Origin: Nitrospinaceae bacterium
GTDB taxonomy: Bacteria; Nitrospinota; Nitrospinia; Nitrospinales; Nitrospinaceae
DNA length: 24,760 nt
Reading direction: 5' to 3'
NCBI GenBank assembly: GCA_029261615.1
Contig: JAJDAX010000120.1
Location: forward strand, 1-24,760
Shown: positions 14,108 to 22,985 of the stretch, one piece after another
Layout: the number at the start of each line of letters is the position of its first letter
How positions within the stretch are numbered: the first letter of the stretch is position 1
Notes under the pieces: model-generated
Told to the model about the DNA's origin: nothing
Databases searched by the model: none
What the model saw: only the letters and a program-made list of their open reading frames with translations
Position numbers and translations under genes: made by a program

Positions 14108-16515
14108 CGTTTAACTTTCACTTCTTTAAAAGACTTTGAAATATGACATCTGCTACATTGCCGCCCGAATTTCCCCCGATGAACATCATCCGTCTGATGG
14201 CAGGAAATACAAATCAAAGGCAATTCTATTTCAGAATCAACTTCCTGCCGATGACATCCCAGGCATTCAAGTCCTTCGTGAGCACCGTCCAATTTAAACC
14301 TGGTTTGTGAGTTATGATTAAACTCCCAAAGTTTCCAATGGTTGGGGTTGTGGCAGGTTTCACAATGGGGCCCCATGCGTTTTTTGTGTGAATCGTCCTT
14401 TCCATGGCAGCTGATGCAAGTTGACTCAACTTTTTTGAATTGAGCGGAAATGTGACAGTTTTCGCAACCAGTAACCGCATGAATTCCTATCAGTGGGAAA
14501 GAAGTCAAATCGTGATCGAAACTTGATTGTTCTCTCCAACTCCTTTCATTGTGGCATTGTTGGCATTTTTTTCCTTCATGCCCTTTATGAATATCGTCTG
14601 CCTCATGACACCCAAAACAGGTCTTTTTCATACTGGATTTTTTATCCAATGGCTCCGTATGACACAAGAGACAATCCAGCTTTTCATGCGCGCCAATCAG
14701 TGGAAATTCGGATTGAAGTTGATGTTCGAATTGCCAGAGGCTCCATCCTTCCGGGGTATGGCACAACCCACAACCGCTGCCCAGTCTATTTTTGTGCGGA
14801 TCATTCTTTAAATGACAGTCGACGCAGGTGGACTTTATTTTTTTAAACTCTGAAGAAAGATGGCAACCTTCGCATGTGGTGATGGAATGCAATCCAATCA
14901 GCGGAAACCGAGTCAAATTATGATCAAACTTGACGCCCTTCTCCCAGGTATTTTGATTGTGGCATTTATCGCACTTCTTCCCCTGCTGACCTTTGTGAAC
15001 ATCGTCCTGTTGATGGCAGCCAATACATGTTTTTAAAAGCTTGATCTCTTTACTTACAGGCTGGACATGGCAAAGATGACAATCGGTAGACTTGTGGGAT
15101 CCTTTCAGAAGAAACTTGGTATCCTTATCATGATCAAACCCAATATCTTTCCAACCCTTAGGGTTATGGCATTTACCACATTTGACAGGCATCCGCCCAC
15201 GGTGATAGTCCTGTTTCAAGTGGCAATCAACACACTCCGTTGAGGCATTTTTATATTCAGTAGTCAGGTGGCAACTTTCACAAGTCGCGAGATTATGAAT
15301 GCCCGTCAGGGGGAATCGGGTTTTGCTGTGTTCAAATTTTACCTTCTCTCTCCAGGTATTTTGATTGTGGCATTTGTCACATTTTTTCCCTTCTTGACCT
15401 TTGTGCACATCATCAACCTTGTGGCAGTCGTAGCACTGGGATTTAAGTTTTTCATCCTTCGGAATCCCCTTGTGACAATCGCCGCATCTGCGCTTAACAT
15501 GTGAACCTGATAACTTGAATTTGGTATCACGATCATGATTAAAAATAATCTGATTCCAGGTTTTAGAATTGTGGCAACTCTCGCATTTCTGTCCAAACCC
15601 TCCTTTGTGTTCATCATCATTTTTATGGCAGGAAATGCATTCTTTCTTTAATTTTTCCTTTTCGGGGTTTCCATAATGACAATCTCTGCACTTTAATTTC
15701 GCATGACTTTCTTTTAAGGGAAATTTAGTTTTTTTATCATGGTCAAACCCTACTTTTTTCCACTTAACTGTCTGGTGACATTTTCCGCATTTTTCCCCCA
15801 ACTCCCCTCGATGAATATCGTTAAGCGCATGGCAACCGACACAGGTGACTGGTGTTTTTTTGTATTGCTCATTTGGATGGCAACTGTTGCAATGCTGATT
15901 CCTATGGGAACCTTTCAGGCGAAATTTAGTTTTTTTGTCATGGTCAAATTTTGCCTTTCCCCACCCTTCTTCTTTGTGACAATCTCCACAAGCTGTTCCC
16001 AATCGTTTTCTATGAGGGTCATCCTGTTTATGGCAGTCGAAACAGGTGCTGGAAGCTTCACGAAATTTTTTATCCGCAACGTGGCACATTCTGCATTTGA
16101 CATTTCTATGACCTCCCTTAAGGACAAAGTCAGTCAGTTGATGATCAAATGCTTCTCTATCAAGCCTGATAATATCAGCCTCCCGGCCCTCGTGGTCCGT
16201 ATGGCAATCGTTGCAGTTTTTCTGGATTACAATCGGAGCTAAACCGTGAAATCCATTCTTCAATTCTATATCCCGTGTAATTTTCTTATGACAATCTCCA
16301 CACAACCGGTTCTGTGATTTTTTTTCAAAAAGCGAGTGACACTTTGAACATTCGTTTTCAAATTTTGCATGCCCTTGGATGACCGATCCCGGCATTAATA
16401 ATTTTTCCAGACCCTCCGCGTTTACCGCTGTCGGAGAAAAAATGAGCACCCACCAGGTTAAAACCTGGGAAAAAGCCCTCACATTTACACAAATTTTAAA
16501 ACCCTTGAGGCTCAA
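14092..16515 (-). CDS. 33-haem cytochrome c
   Basis: An 807-residue exported cytochrome with 33 CXXCH motifs, the first at residues 56-60 (CSKCH) and the last (CSRCH) 15-20 residues before the end. The signal peptide ends at about residue 33 (TAVNA|EG). After a three-haem N-terminal section the protein is ten three-haem modules of 67-69 residues, of the form F.H...T.F.L.G.H....C..CH...C..CH..DD.H.G..G..C..CHN...W. These are the doubled-CXXCH modules known from cytochrome c3/c7-type multihaem proteins. His residues in the FDHD and GSH positions are likely distal ligands. The start is TTG 16515 with AGGAAA ten bases upstream; GTG 16482 is possible and leaves a compact signal peptide. Its stop overlaps the next gene's start, implying coupled translation. 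Likely periplasmic electron carrier between the b-type cytochrome and the outer-membrane components. Confidence 0.9.
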   Translation of the reverse strand: MSLKGFKICVNVRAFSQVLTWWVLIFSPTAVNAEGLEKLLMPGSVIQGHAKFENECSKCHSLFEKKSQNRLCGDCHKKITRDIELKNGFHGLAPIVIQKNCNDCHTDHEGREADIIRLDREAFDHQLTDFVLKGGHRNVKCRMCHVADKKFREASSTCFDCHKQDDPHRKRLGTACGDCHKEEGWGKAKFDHDKKTKFRLKGSHRNQHCNSCHPNEQYKKTPVTCVGCHALNDIHRGELGEKCGKCHQTVKWKKVGFDHDKKTKFPLKESHAKLKCRDCHYGNPEKEKLKKECISCHKNDDEHKGGFGQKCESCHNSKTWNQIIFNHDRDTKFKLSGSHVKRRCGDCHKGIPKDEKLKSQCYDCHKVDDVHKGQEGKKCDKCHNQNTWREKVKFEHSKTRFPLTGIHNLATCESCHLTTEYKNASTECVDCHLKQDYHRGRMPVKCGKCHNPKGWKDIGFDHDKDTKFLLKGSHKSTDCHLCHVQPVSKEIKLLKTCIGCHQQDDVHKGQQGKKCDKCHNQNTWEKGVKFDHNLTRFPLIGLHSITTCEGCHLSSEFKKIKSTCVDCHLKNDPHKNRLGSGCGLCHTPEGWSLWQFEHQLQSEFPLIGAHEKLDCLLCHTEPLDKKSSMKKTCFGCHEADDIHKGHEGKKCQQCHNERSWREQSSFDHDLTSFPLIGIHAVTGCENCHISAQFKKVESTCISCHGKDDSHKKRMGPHCETCHNPNHWKLWEFNHNSQTRFKLDGAHEGLECLGCHRQEVDSEIELPLICISCHQTDDVHRGKFGRQCSRCHISKSFKEVKVKRWGIN

Positions 16516-16546
16516 GCTTTATTTCCTAGCCATTTAAGATCCAAAT

Positions 16547-17488
16547 TTAATAAGCGTGAACCGCAAAAACATGAAAAACTCCGGAAAGCATGAGCATTAC
16601 AAACAAAGGAAGATGAAGAACATGCCACATCGAAAAAACCTGCTCATAAAAGCTAAACTCCGCCGTTTTGCGAGCCCAGGAAAGAAATGCCCAAATCCTG
16701 GATTTAGCTTCTGCCAATTGTTTCTTTCCCTCTTGGGGTTTATTTTTAGCATCCCTTATTTCTTTCTGGCATAGTCTTCCCAATTGCCAGTAAAAAAATC
16801 GGAGATTGATTCCTATGACGGTTGCTCGAAGAAAACTTTTGAAGAATCCGGGGCGGTCCTTTATCAATTGGTCAGAAAATCCAACTAGCTTGCCAGCTAT
16901 CTCTGGAGCAAAATCCACACCGGAATCCAATTCTCCTCTTTTTGAATCGTATAACTCGCGGAGCTCTTCCAATTTGGCTCGCCTGCCAAAAAGACCGTAA
17001 TGTATTCTTTTATAAAAATATCGACCAATCATTCCACTCGAGGCAACGATAAGCATTGAAAACAGAGCCACCCTGCTGTTAGTCGATCCCAACTGAAAGT
17101 TTGCGTGAAACAAAATACAAACAGGACCCACCACACCAAGCAACATATGAAATTTAAACCAGAACTTTACGCTCCCAATAGGCTTCAGGGACTGCACCCT
17201 TTTTCTAATGGGATACACCATCAACAAAACCATCAGGCAAGCCCCAATGATGCCCAGCACATAACCCACCCCTGATTCCGCTGTCAGGTATTCTCTTCCT
17301 CGGAGATTCCACCCTAAATACACGACCAAGAACATCACGGAGAAAAAAAGAAAACTCCCTAAATTGGCCAGGATGACTTTTGGTTCTTCAATAACAAGCA
17401 ACCTTTCCAATTTCCATTTATCAGGGGTAAGTGTTTTTTCAGTTCTCAAAGATTCCATTCCTGCAATCCGGTTTAAAGTTAGACTCAT
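16547..17488 (-). CDS. Membrane b-type cytochrome-like protein, two His pairs
   Basis: A 313-residue integral membrane protein with helices at about 41-60, 74-93, 112-131, 138-157 and 287-308. Two helices carry His pairs spaced 14 residues apart: His114/His128 (FKFHMLLGVVGPVCILFHAN) and His292/His306 (with extra His289 and His310). Spacing of 13-14 between ligands on two helices is the established signature for two stacked b haems spanning a bilayer, as in quinone-linked cytochromes b and ferric-reductase-like proteins. A roughly 130-residue charged helical loop (158-285) separates the ligand helices. It lies 31 bases before the 33-haem cytochrome and 19 bases after the Ank/Sel1 gene. The most economical role is electron transfer between the quinone pool or the Fe-S flavoprotein and the periplasmic cytochrome; haem binding is inferred. 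ATG 17488 has GGGCC upstream but weak spacing. Confidence 0.78.
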   Translation of the reverse strand: MSLTLNRIAGMESLRTEKTLTPDKWKLERLLVIEEPKVILANLGSFLFFSVMFLVVYLGWNLRGREYLTAESGVGYVLGIIGACLMVLLMVYPIRKRVQSLKPIGSVKFWFKFHMLLGVVGPVCILFHANFQLGSTNSRVALFSMLIVASSGMIGRYFYKRIHYGLFGRRAKLEELRELYDSKRGELDSGVDFAPEIAGKLVGFSDQLIKDRPGFFKSFLRATVIGINLRFFYWQLGRLCQKEIRDAKNKPQEGKKQLAEAKSRIWAFLSWARKTAEFSFYEQVFSMWHVLHLPLFVMLMLSGVFHVFAVHAY

Positions 17489-17507
17489 CTTTATTCAGGC
17501 CCTCTTC

Positions 17508-20500
17508 TTAGTTGCTACTGGAAAAAATATTATCCAGCCAACCTTTGGAATTTTCGAAATCCCCCAAAAGTTTTTCTATGTCGCTTCTACCTTTTGGAAC
17601 AACGTTCTTGACCTGTTCTCCATTACCATTCCGGAGATAAGGATCTGCGCCATTATTCAGAAGGAGGTTTACCGTATCAGCGTGGCCATTTTTTACGGCC
17701 ATGAATAAGGGAGTATTACCACTTACATTTTTCGAATTAACTTTTGCCCCCTTGCGAATCAGCTTCTCCATGATTTTTGTTCGCCCTTTATTAGCCAAAA
17801 AAATTAGGGGAGTATTTTTGTCATTGCTGGACACGTGGATATCTGCTCCCGCAAGGATTAATTGGTTTACGATTTCTTCAAAACCCTTCCAGGAGGCCTG
17901 GAGCAGGGGAGTCCTGCCATCGCGACCACGAGTTTCGGTGTTTTCTTTCTTATTAAGCAAAAACTTGAGGCAAACCAGATCATTCCTGTCCGCTGCAAAC
18001 CACAAAGCATTGCGGCCCAGCTCATCAATCACATTCAAACTCGCATTTTTATCTGTAAGATTTTTTAGAACATTAGCCTGCCCCGACTGGACAGCCAACA
18101 TTGCAGGAGTTGTTCCGTCAATAAAAGGCTTATTCACATCTGCACCGGAAGACAAAAGCAATTGAATCATTTTCTTATTCGAACCCACAATTGCGTAGGT
18201 TAAGGGGGTCTCTCCATCCTTTTGCTGTGCGTTGACGTTTGCCCTCCCCCGAATCAATTGCCTTGCAACTTCAAAATGCCCCTTCTCAATGGCCCAATGC
18301 AAAGGTGTCTTTCCGTTAAGCTGGCTTATTCCTGTGTCTGCGCCATGGGCCAACAAACTTAAGACAATTTCTCTATGCCCTTTGTATGCGGCACGACTCA
18401 AAGGTGTATGGCCTTCCTTGTCCTGAAAATTGATTTTTGCTCCTTTAGCCAACAATGCGTTAACAACATCTTTTTGCCCTCGCCAGGCCGCCATCATTAA
18501 AGGAGGCCAGGCCTTATAGGGGGATTTTATCGATGAAGGAACGTCTACCAGATCTCCTATGGATACATCCGGGTTTGAAACAAATGGAAGTGAATCGTTT
18601 TCCTCGCTCCTCAATTTGCCACCCCTGGAAAGGAGAAGTTGCAGGGTTTCACGATTGTTATGGTGTTTCGCTACCTGAACTGCTGTATTTTTTTTACTGT
18701 TTTCAACATCAGGTTTGGCACCTCGATCCAGAAGCATTTCCACCACAGCCGTATAATTTTTTCGACTGGCAAGGATTAAGGGGGTATTCCCATTTGGACC
18801 TTTCGAATCTGGATCAGCACCCGCATTTAACAGGTGTTCTATTATTTTGGTCTTGCCTTGCTTAGATGCGACCAAAATCGGGACATCTCCCACCTTGTCA
18901 GGCAAGTTGATTTCGGAGCCAGCTGCCAGCAAAAGCTTCACAATTTTTTCCTGCCCACCCTTAACCGCATGAAATAAAGGTGTTTGCCCCGCCTCGTCCT
19001 TAACATTCAAGTCGGCATGCATTTTTATCAGTTCATCTGTTTCGTCGGCGTTTCCCCGGATAGAAGCCAATAAAAGAGCTTTTCCTAGTGCTTCATTGGA
19101 AATATGTTTTTTCTTTTCAAGCTTATCTTCCTCAGCCTTTAGTTTTGCCTTGGCAGTTTCATGGTTTTGGTTCGATGCCGCAGAAAACCATTTAATCGCT
19201 GCCTCATGATTTTTTTCGACTCCCCATCCCTTTTCATACATAACTCCAAGGTTATATTGAGAATTGGCATGACCTTTCGCAGAAGCTTCACGCAATAACT
19301 GAAGTGCCCGGTTAAAGTTTTTTGGAATTCCCTTGCCGGTTTGCGCAAGCACAGAGAGTTGAAAAAGGGCCTCAAGGTTTCCGTTTTCTGCCATAGGCTG
19401 AAGCCATGTAGCCGCATCCTCAAACGCGCCTTTGGCTAACATATTTTTTATTCCGTTCCACTTTTTGGCCGCGAGGAGGGATTTTAAAATATCGCCATCA
19501 TCCATTCTGGCGGCGCAATCGAAGGCGGAATCATTTTTGTTATTTGTTGCGTCAAGATCGATATCGTTTTGTAAAAGAGTATCTATGAGTTGTGTATCAT
19601 TATTTTTTACTGCCAATATTAAGGGAGTGTTTTCTGATTGATCCCTCGAATTTGGATTTGCTCCTCCCTCCAGCAATCGTTCGGCCACCTGCGAATGCCC
19701 ATTTCGGGAAGCAACTAACAGAGCGTTGTCATTATTCTTTTGTGTCAGGTGAATGTCCGCTTTCGAATCCAGTAGAAATTGAACAATCTTTAAATAACCT
19801 CTACCAGACGCCAAAATCAAAGGCGTCTCTCCTTTGAAATTTCGAGAATCGATATTTACGCCGGCCCTGACAATCTCCCTGACCTTTTTAAACTCCCCCA
19901 TTTTTACGGATTCTAAAAACTCGACTTCAAGCTTCAGCTTTGAATTTCCCTGAATCCGCTCAAGTTCTTCTGCGCGGTTTTCAATTTTTTCAGCCGCCAT
20001 TGAATGGCCCAGCCCTGAAGCAAGAGCAAACCATTTTTCCGCCTCTCCAATATCAATAGAGGTTCCCCAACCATTTTTGTACATAACCCCAAGGTTGTAC
20101 TGCGCATTTGAATTACCCTGGGCTGCAGATTTCTTTAACCAGGCCACAGCCTCTTTGTGATCATGAGGTACTCCTTTTCCCGATCGATACAAACCCGCCA
20201 ATCGACTCTGGGCTTCAGCATTTCCCTTGCTGGCAAGCTCTTGAAGCAACCCAGCTGCCTTTTTAAAATTTTTATTTTTTGCTTCGACTTTAGCTTTCCG
20301 CATAACCTCCGCAGAATAGAAAACCTCCAGCAACTGGTCATCACCTTGCTTTTTAGCAATATTTAAAGCAGTAAAACCTTTATGATTTTTTATTTTAAAA
20401 TCCGCACCCATGAGCAATAGAGCTTCAACACCCTTTAAATCATTTTTTTTTGTTGCAAGGATTAATGCCGTATCCCCTTTTAAATCCTGAGAGTTGAAAT

Positions 20501-21272
20501 TGGATCCTGCGTGCAACAAAGAGTTCATAACAGGGAAATGTTTATTGTCAGTCGCTTCCATTAACGCGCTTCTTTTATTTTTATCTACAACATGAACATC
20601 GGCCTCATGCTCCAATAATATTTTCACCACTTTTAAATGCCCTCTTTTGGAGGCCAGAATCAGCGGAGTTCGTCCTGCTTCGTCCTGAACATTGACTTTC
20701 ATTCCCGTTTCAATCAATGCACTAAATTTTTCCGGATTTCCTGTATACGCCAGACGGAACAATTCCTTTTTATCAATAGAGACCTTATTCTCTACAAGAA
20801 ACTTTGACTTTGCCTTTAAACTCTTTAGTTTTTCCTCCGCTCCAGAATGACCATTTGCAGATGCCACCCGGAACCACTTTATTGCCTTCCTTCGGTCCCG
20901 CCTTACTCCCCACCCATTTTCATACATGACAGCAAGATTATATTGGGCGTTTGCGTGCTGATTTTCGGAAGCACTTTCCAACAAACGAACTGCTTCTGAT
21001 AAATCGCGCGAGACACCTTTCCCTGAACGGTAAAACCCGGCAAGTAAAAACTGGGCCTCCACATCACCTTTCTCTGAAAGTGGGATCAGGATTTCCACAG
21101 CACGGTTAAAATCCCGCACCCGGACAGCCGCCTTCACATCCTCAAAGGTTTCCGCAAAATTTATTTCCGGACAAACCATTAAAGCCGCAGAAAAAAGGCA
21201 TACAAACCCAACGACATTTTTAATCGCATCTGTAAATATACTGAGACCTTCTAATTTTGATATTCGTTTCAT
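17508..21272 (-). CDS. Large exported Sel1-repeat/ankyrin-repeat protein (1254 aa)
   Basis: A signal peptide or anchor (about 16-40, ending NFA|ET) precedes three successive cassettes of about 280 residues. Each starts with a short helix and two Sel1-like repeats (LAGFYRSGKGV..., AQYNL.VMYENGWGV..., then A.KWF..AS), followed by three or four ankyrin repeats (G.TPLILASKRGHLKVVK.LLE.GAD). Sel1 starts fall near residues 78, 358 and 641. From about 915 to 1235 a longer uninterrupted run of ankyrin repeats closes the protein. Both repeat types are protein-binding solenoids; no catalytic motif or CXXCH is present. Located between the FAD/Fe-S oxidoreductase (37 bases upstream) and the b-type cytochrome (19 bases downstream), it is plausibly a periplasmic scaffold for the electron-transfer proteins. 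That is inference from position. Only a weak GGGAT precedes ATG 21272. Confidence 0.9.
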   Translation of the reverse strand: MKRISKLEGLSIFTDAIKNVVGFVCLFSAALMVCPEINFAETFEDVKAAVRVRDFNRAVEILIPLSEKGDVEAQFLLAGFYRSGKGVSRDLSEAVRLLESASENQHANAQYNLAVMYENGWGVRRDRRKAIKWFRVASANGHSGAEEKLKSLKAKSKFLVENKVSIDKKELFRLAYTGNPEKFSALIETGMKVNVQDEAGRTPLILASKRGHLKVVKILLEHEADVHVVDKNKRSALMEATDNKHFPVMNSLLHAGSNFNSQDLKGDTALILATKKNDLKGVEALLLMGADFKIKNHKGFTALNIAKKQGDDQLLEVFYSAEVMRKAKVEAKNKNFKKAAGLLQELASKGNAEAQSRLAGLYRSGKGVPHDHKEAVAWLKKSAAQGNSNAQYNLGVMYKNGWGTSIDIGEAEKWFALASGLGHSMAAEKIENRAEELERIQGNSKLKLEVEFLESVKMGEFKKVREIVRAGVNIDSRNFKGETPLILASGRGYLKIVQFLLDSKADIHLTQKNNDNALLVASRNGHSQVAERLLEGGANPNSRDQSENTPLILAVKNNDTQLIDTLLQNDIDLDATNNKNDSAFDCAARMDDGDILKSLLAAKKWNGIKNMLAKGAFEDAATWLQPMAENGNLEALFQLSVLAQTGKGIPKNFNRALQLLREASAKGHANSQYNLGVMYEKGWGVEKNHEAAIKWFSAASNQNHETAKAKLKAEEDKLEKKKHISNEALGKALLLASIRGNADETDELIKMHADLNVKDEAGQTPLFHAVKGGQEKIVKLLLAAGSEINLPDKVGDVPILVASKQGKTKIIEHLLNAGADPDSKGPNGNTPLILASRKNYTAVVEMLLDRGAKPDVENSKKNTAVQVAKHHNNRETLQLLLSRGGKLRSEENDSLPFVSNPDVSIGDLVDVPSSIKSPYKAWPPLMMAAWRGQKDVVNALLAKGAKINFQDKEGHTPLSRAAYKGHREIVLSLLAHGADTGISQLNGKTPLHWAIEKGHFEVARQLIRGRANVNAQQKDGETPLTYAIVGSNKKMIQLLLSSGADVNKPFIDGTTPAMLAVQSGQANVLKNLTDKNASLNVIDELGRNALWFAADRNDLVCLKFLLNKKENTETRGRDGRTPLLQASWKGFEEIVNQLILAGADIHVSSNDKNTPLIFLANKGRTKIMEKLIRKGAKVNSKNVSGNTPLFMAVKNGHADTVNLLLNNGADPYLRNGNGEQVKNVVPKGRSDIEKLLGDFENSKGWLDNIFSSSN

Positions 21273-21309
21273 ATTTTTTTTAATCCCGAATTTCGTTTAT
21301 CATTACCCG

Positions 21310-22620
21310 TTATTCCGTCCCAAATTTTGTTTCCACATTAATTCCAATCTCCTTAAGAAAAGGCGTTGGAAGAATTCCACCTGCGCATATAATCACGGCA
21401 TCATTTGGGTAAGAAACCGTCTTTCCCTCTTGCTCAATTTCAACTGTGTCTTCAGAAATGTTTTTTATCCTGGACTTCATCACAAATTTCAATTTTCCTG
21501 CTGACTCAGCTTCGACAACCTTGTCTCTGTTCTTTTGCTTAGCCCGTGAAAAGGATTCACTTCTATAGGAAATAATCACATTGGTTCCCGGTTGCTCCGA
21601 AATACTGATCGCTGCTTCAAGGGCGCTATCTCCCCCGCCAACCACCAGGACCTTTTGGCCCTTGTACTGTTCTGGATCTATCAGACGGTAAACCACCTTG
21701 GGCAACTCCTCACCGGACACCTCAAGTTTTCGCGGAGTTCCCCGTCGACCAATCGCCAATAAAACTGAATTTGTTTTGTATGCACTTCGATTTGTTTTTA
21801 TTTCAAAAACATCATTTTTCCGAATAACGCCTTCAACCCGTTCGCAATAATTAATTTTGACTCCGGTCTCCTCCTCCACTCCTTGCCAGAATTCAAGCAA
21901 GGCCTCTTTTGTGGTTTCTTTGAATTTTGTTTTACCAACCAATGGGAGCTTTACTGGCGAAGTCATGACCACTTTTCCCCGGGGATAATGGGAAACAGTT
22001 CCCCCAAGGGTCTCTTGCTCTACCGTGACATATTTTAGTTTTTGTTCCATTGCTGCCAGGGAAGCAGAGAATCCTGCGGGTCCCGCTCCCACAATCAATA
22101 AATCCAACACATCCCCGCCACTCTTTCCTTTCATTTTCTTAATAGAATCTACGGCCTGCACTCCCTGGTTGACCGCATTTCTTATGAGGCCCATCCCACC
22201 CAATTCACCGGCGATAAAAACCCCCGGCACGTTGGTCTCGAAGTTGGGATTGAGAAATGGAATATCTACTCCCCTTTTCTCGGTCCCGAAAACAAGCGCA
22301 ATGGCATCCATTGGACAGGAAACTTTACATGCACCGTGCCCTATACAATGGGTTGGGCCAATCAACTCCGCCTTTCCATGAACTATTCCAAGAACATTGT
22401 TTTCCGGACAAGCTTCTACGCATGCAGCACAACCAATACAAAGGGAGGGGTCGATCACAGGATGAAGCGACGATGGTTCCGTCAATCCAGATTCTATTTC
22501 CTGAATACGAATCTTTTTGCTCTGGCTTTCAGTTTTTCTGGTTCGTCTTAAATACAACCCCATTACGCCTGCTGCAAAAAGGAAGTAAATTATTGAACCC
22601 GGAGAAATCATTAAATCCAT
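21310..22620 (-). CDS. Ferredoxin-domain FAD/NAD(P)-dependent oxidoreductase, membrane-anchored
   Basis: A 436-residue protein, first gene of the operon. Residues about 8-25 are a membrane helix followed by RRTRK, which would leave the rest in the cytoplasm. A two-cluster ferredoxin domain follows: C61xxC64xxC67xxxC71P is complete, but the second reads C92xxH95xxC98xxxC102P, with His in place of the second Cys. Residues 121-160 contain a TNVPGVFIAGELGGMGLIRNA segment that matches the usual C-terminal FAD-binding motif of two-dinucleotide flavoproteins, here placed N-terminally. Then come GAGPAG (178-183, FAD) and GGGDSALEA (328-336, NAD(P)), and the protein ends soon after ICAGGILPTPFL. The redox CXXC of thioredoxin reductase is absent. 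Likely moves electrons between NAD(P)H or ferredoxin and the membrane cytochrome; direction unknown. AGGTCTTAA precedes the ATG. Confidence 0.87.
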   Translation of the reverse strand: MDLMISPGSIIYFLFAAGVMGLYLRRTRKTESQSKKIRIQEIESGLTEPSSLHPVIDPSLCIGCAACVEACPENNVLGIVHGKAELIGPTHCIGHGACKVSCPMDAIALVFGTEKRGVDIPFLNPNFETNVPGVFIAGELGGMGLIRNAVNQGVQAVDSIKKMKGKSGGDVLDLLIVGAGPAGFSASLAAMEQKLKYVTVEQETLGGTVSHYPRGKVVMTSPVKLPLVGKTKFKETTKEALLEFWQGVEEETGVKINYCERVEGVIRKNDVFEIKTNRSAYKTNSVLLAIGRRGTPRKLEVSGEELPKVVYRLIDPEQYKGQKVLVVGGGDSALEAAISISEQPGTNVIISYRSESFSRAKQKNRDKVVEAESAGKLKFVMKSRIKNISEDTVEIEQEGKTVSYPNDAVIICAGGILPTPFLKEIGINVETKFGTE

Positions 22621-22985
22621 TTAAGACCTATTACTCATTCAATCTTATTAAACTGGCAATTATCCCTGGAACCACCGGGAATTTTGGAAGCATAAGACAA
22701 ACCTTATGCGTCAGAATTGCTCTTCTTGCTGGAAAGTTTTTCCACTTCCAAAAAGAAGATCATTCCGAATAATTATTGATCCGCCCGAACTACTGCTGTC
22801 CAAATTAATTTAATTGGTGTTTAGCGCGAAGGGGAATCAAGGTATCAATTCAAGGAATCTCCTGTTTTCTTTTTAAGAGTTTTCACTCTTTCAAAAATTT
22901 ATTAATCCCAGAAACAAGAAATTAAATTTTATTTTTAACGCAAAAGCGAAAGTCAATTCGGCCTTGAAGTAAAAACCTTGATCAT

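Noticed and set aside
22257..22772. Plus-strand 171-codon open frame over the start of the Fe-S flavoprotein
   Set aside because: Opposite a gene with clear ferredoxin motifs; the plus-strand product shows no domain.
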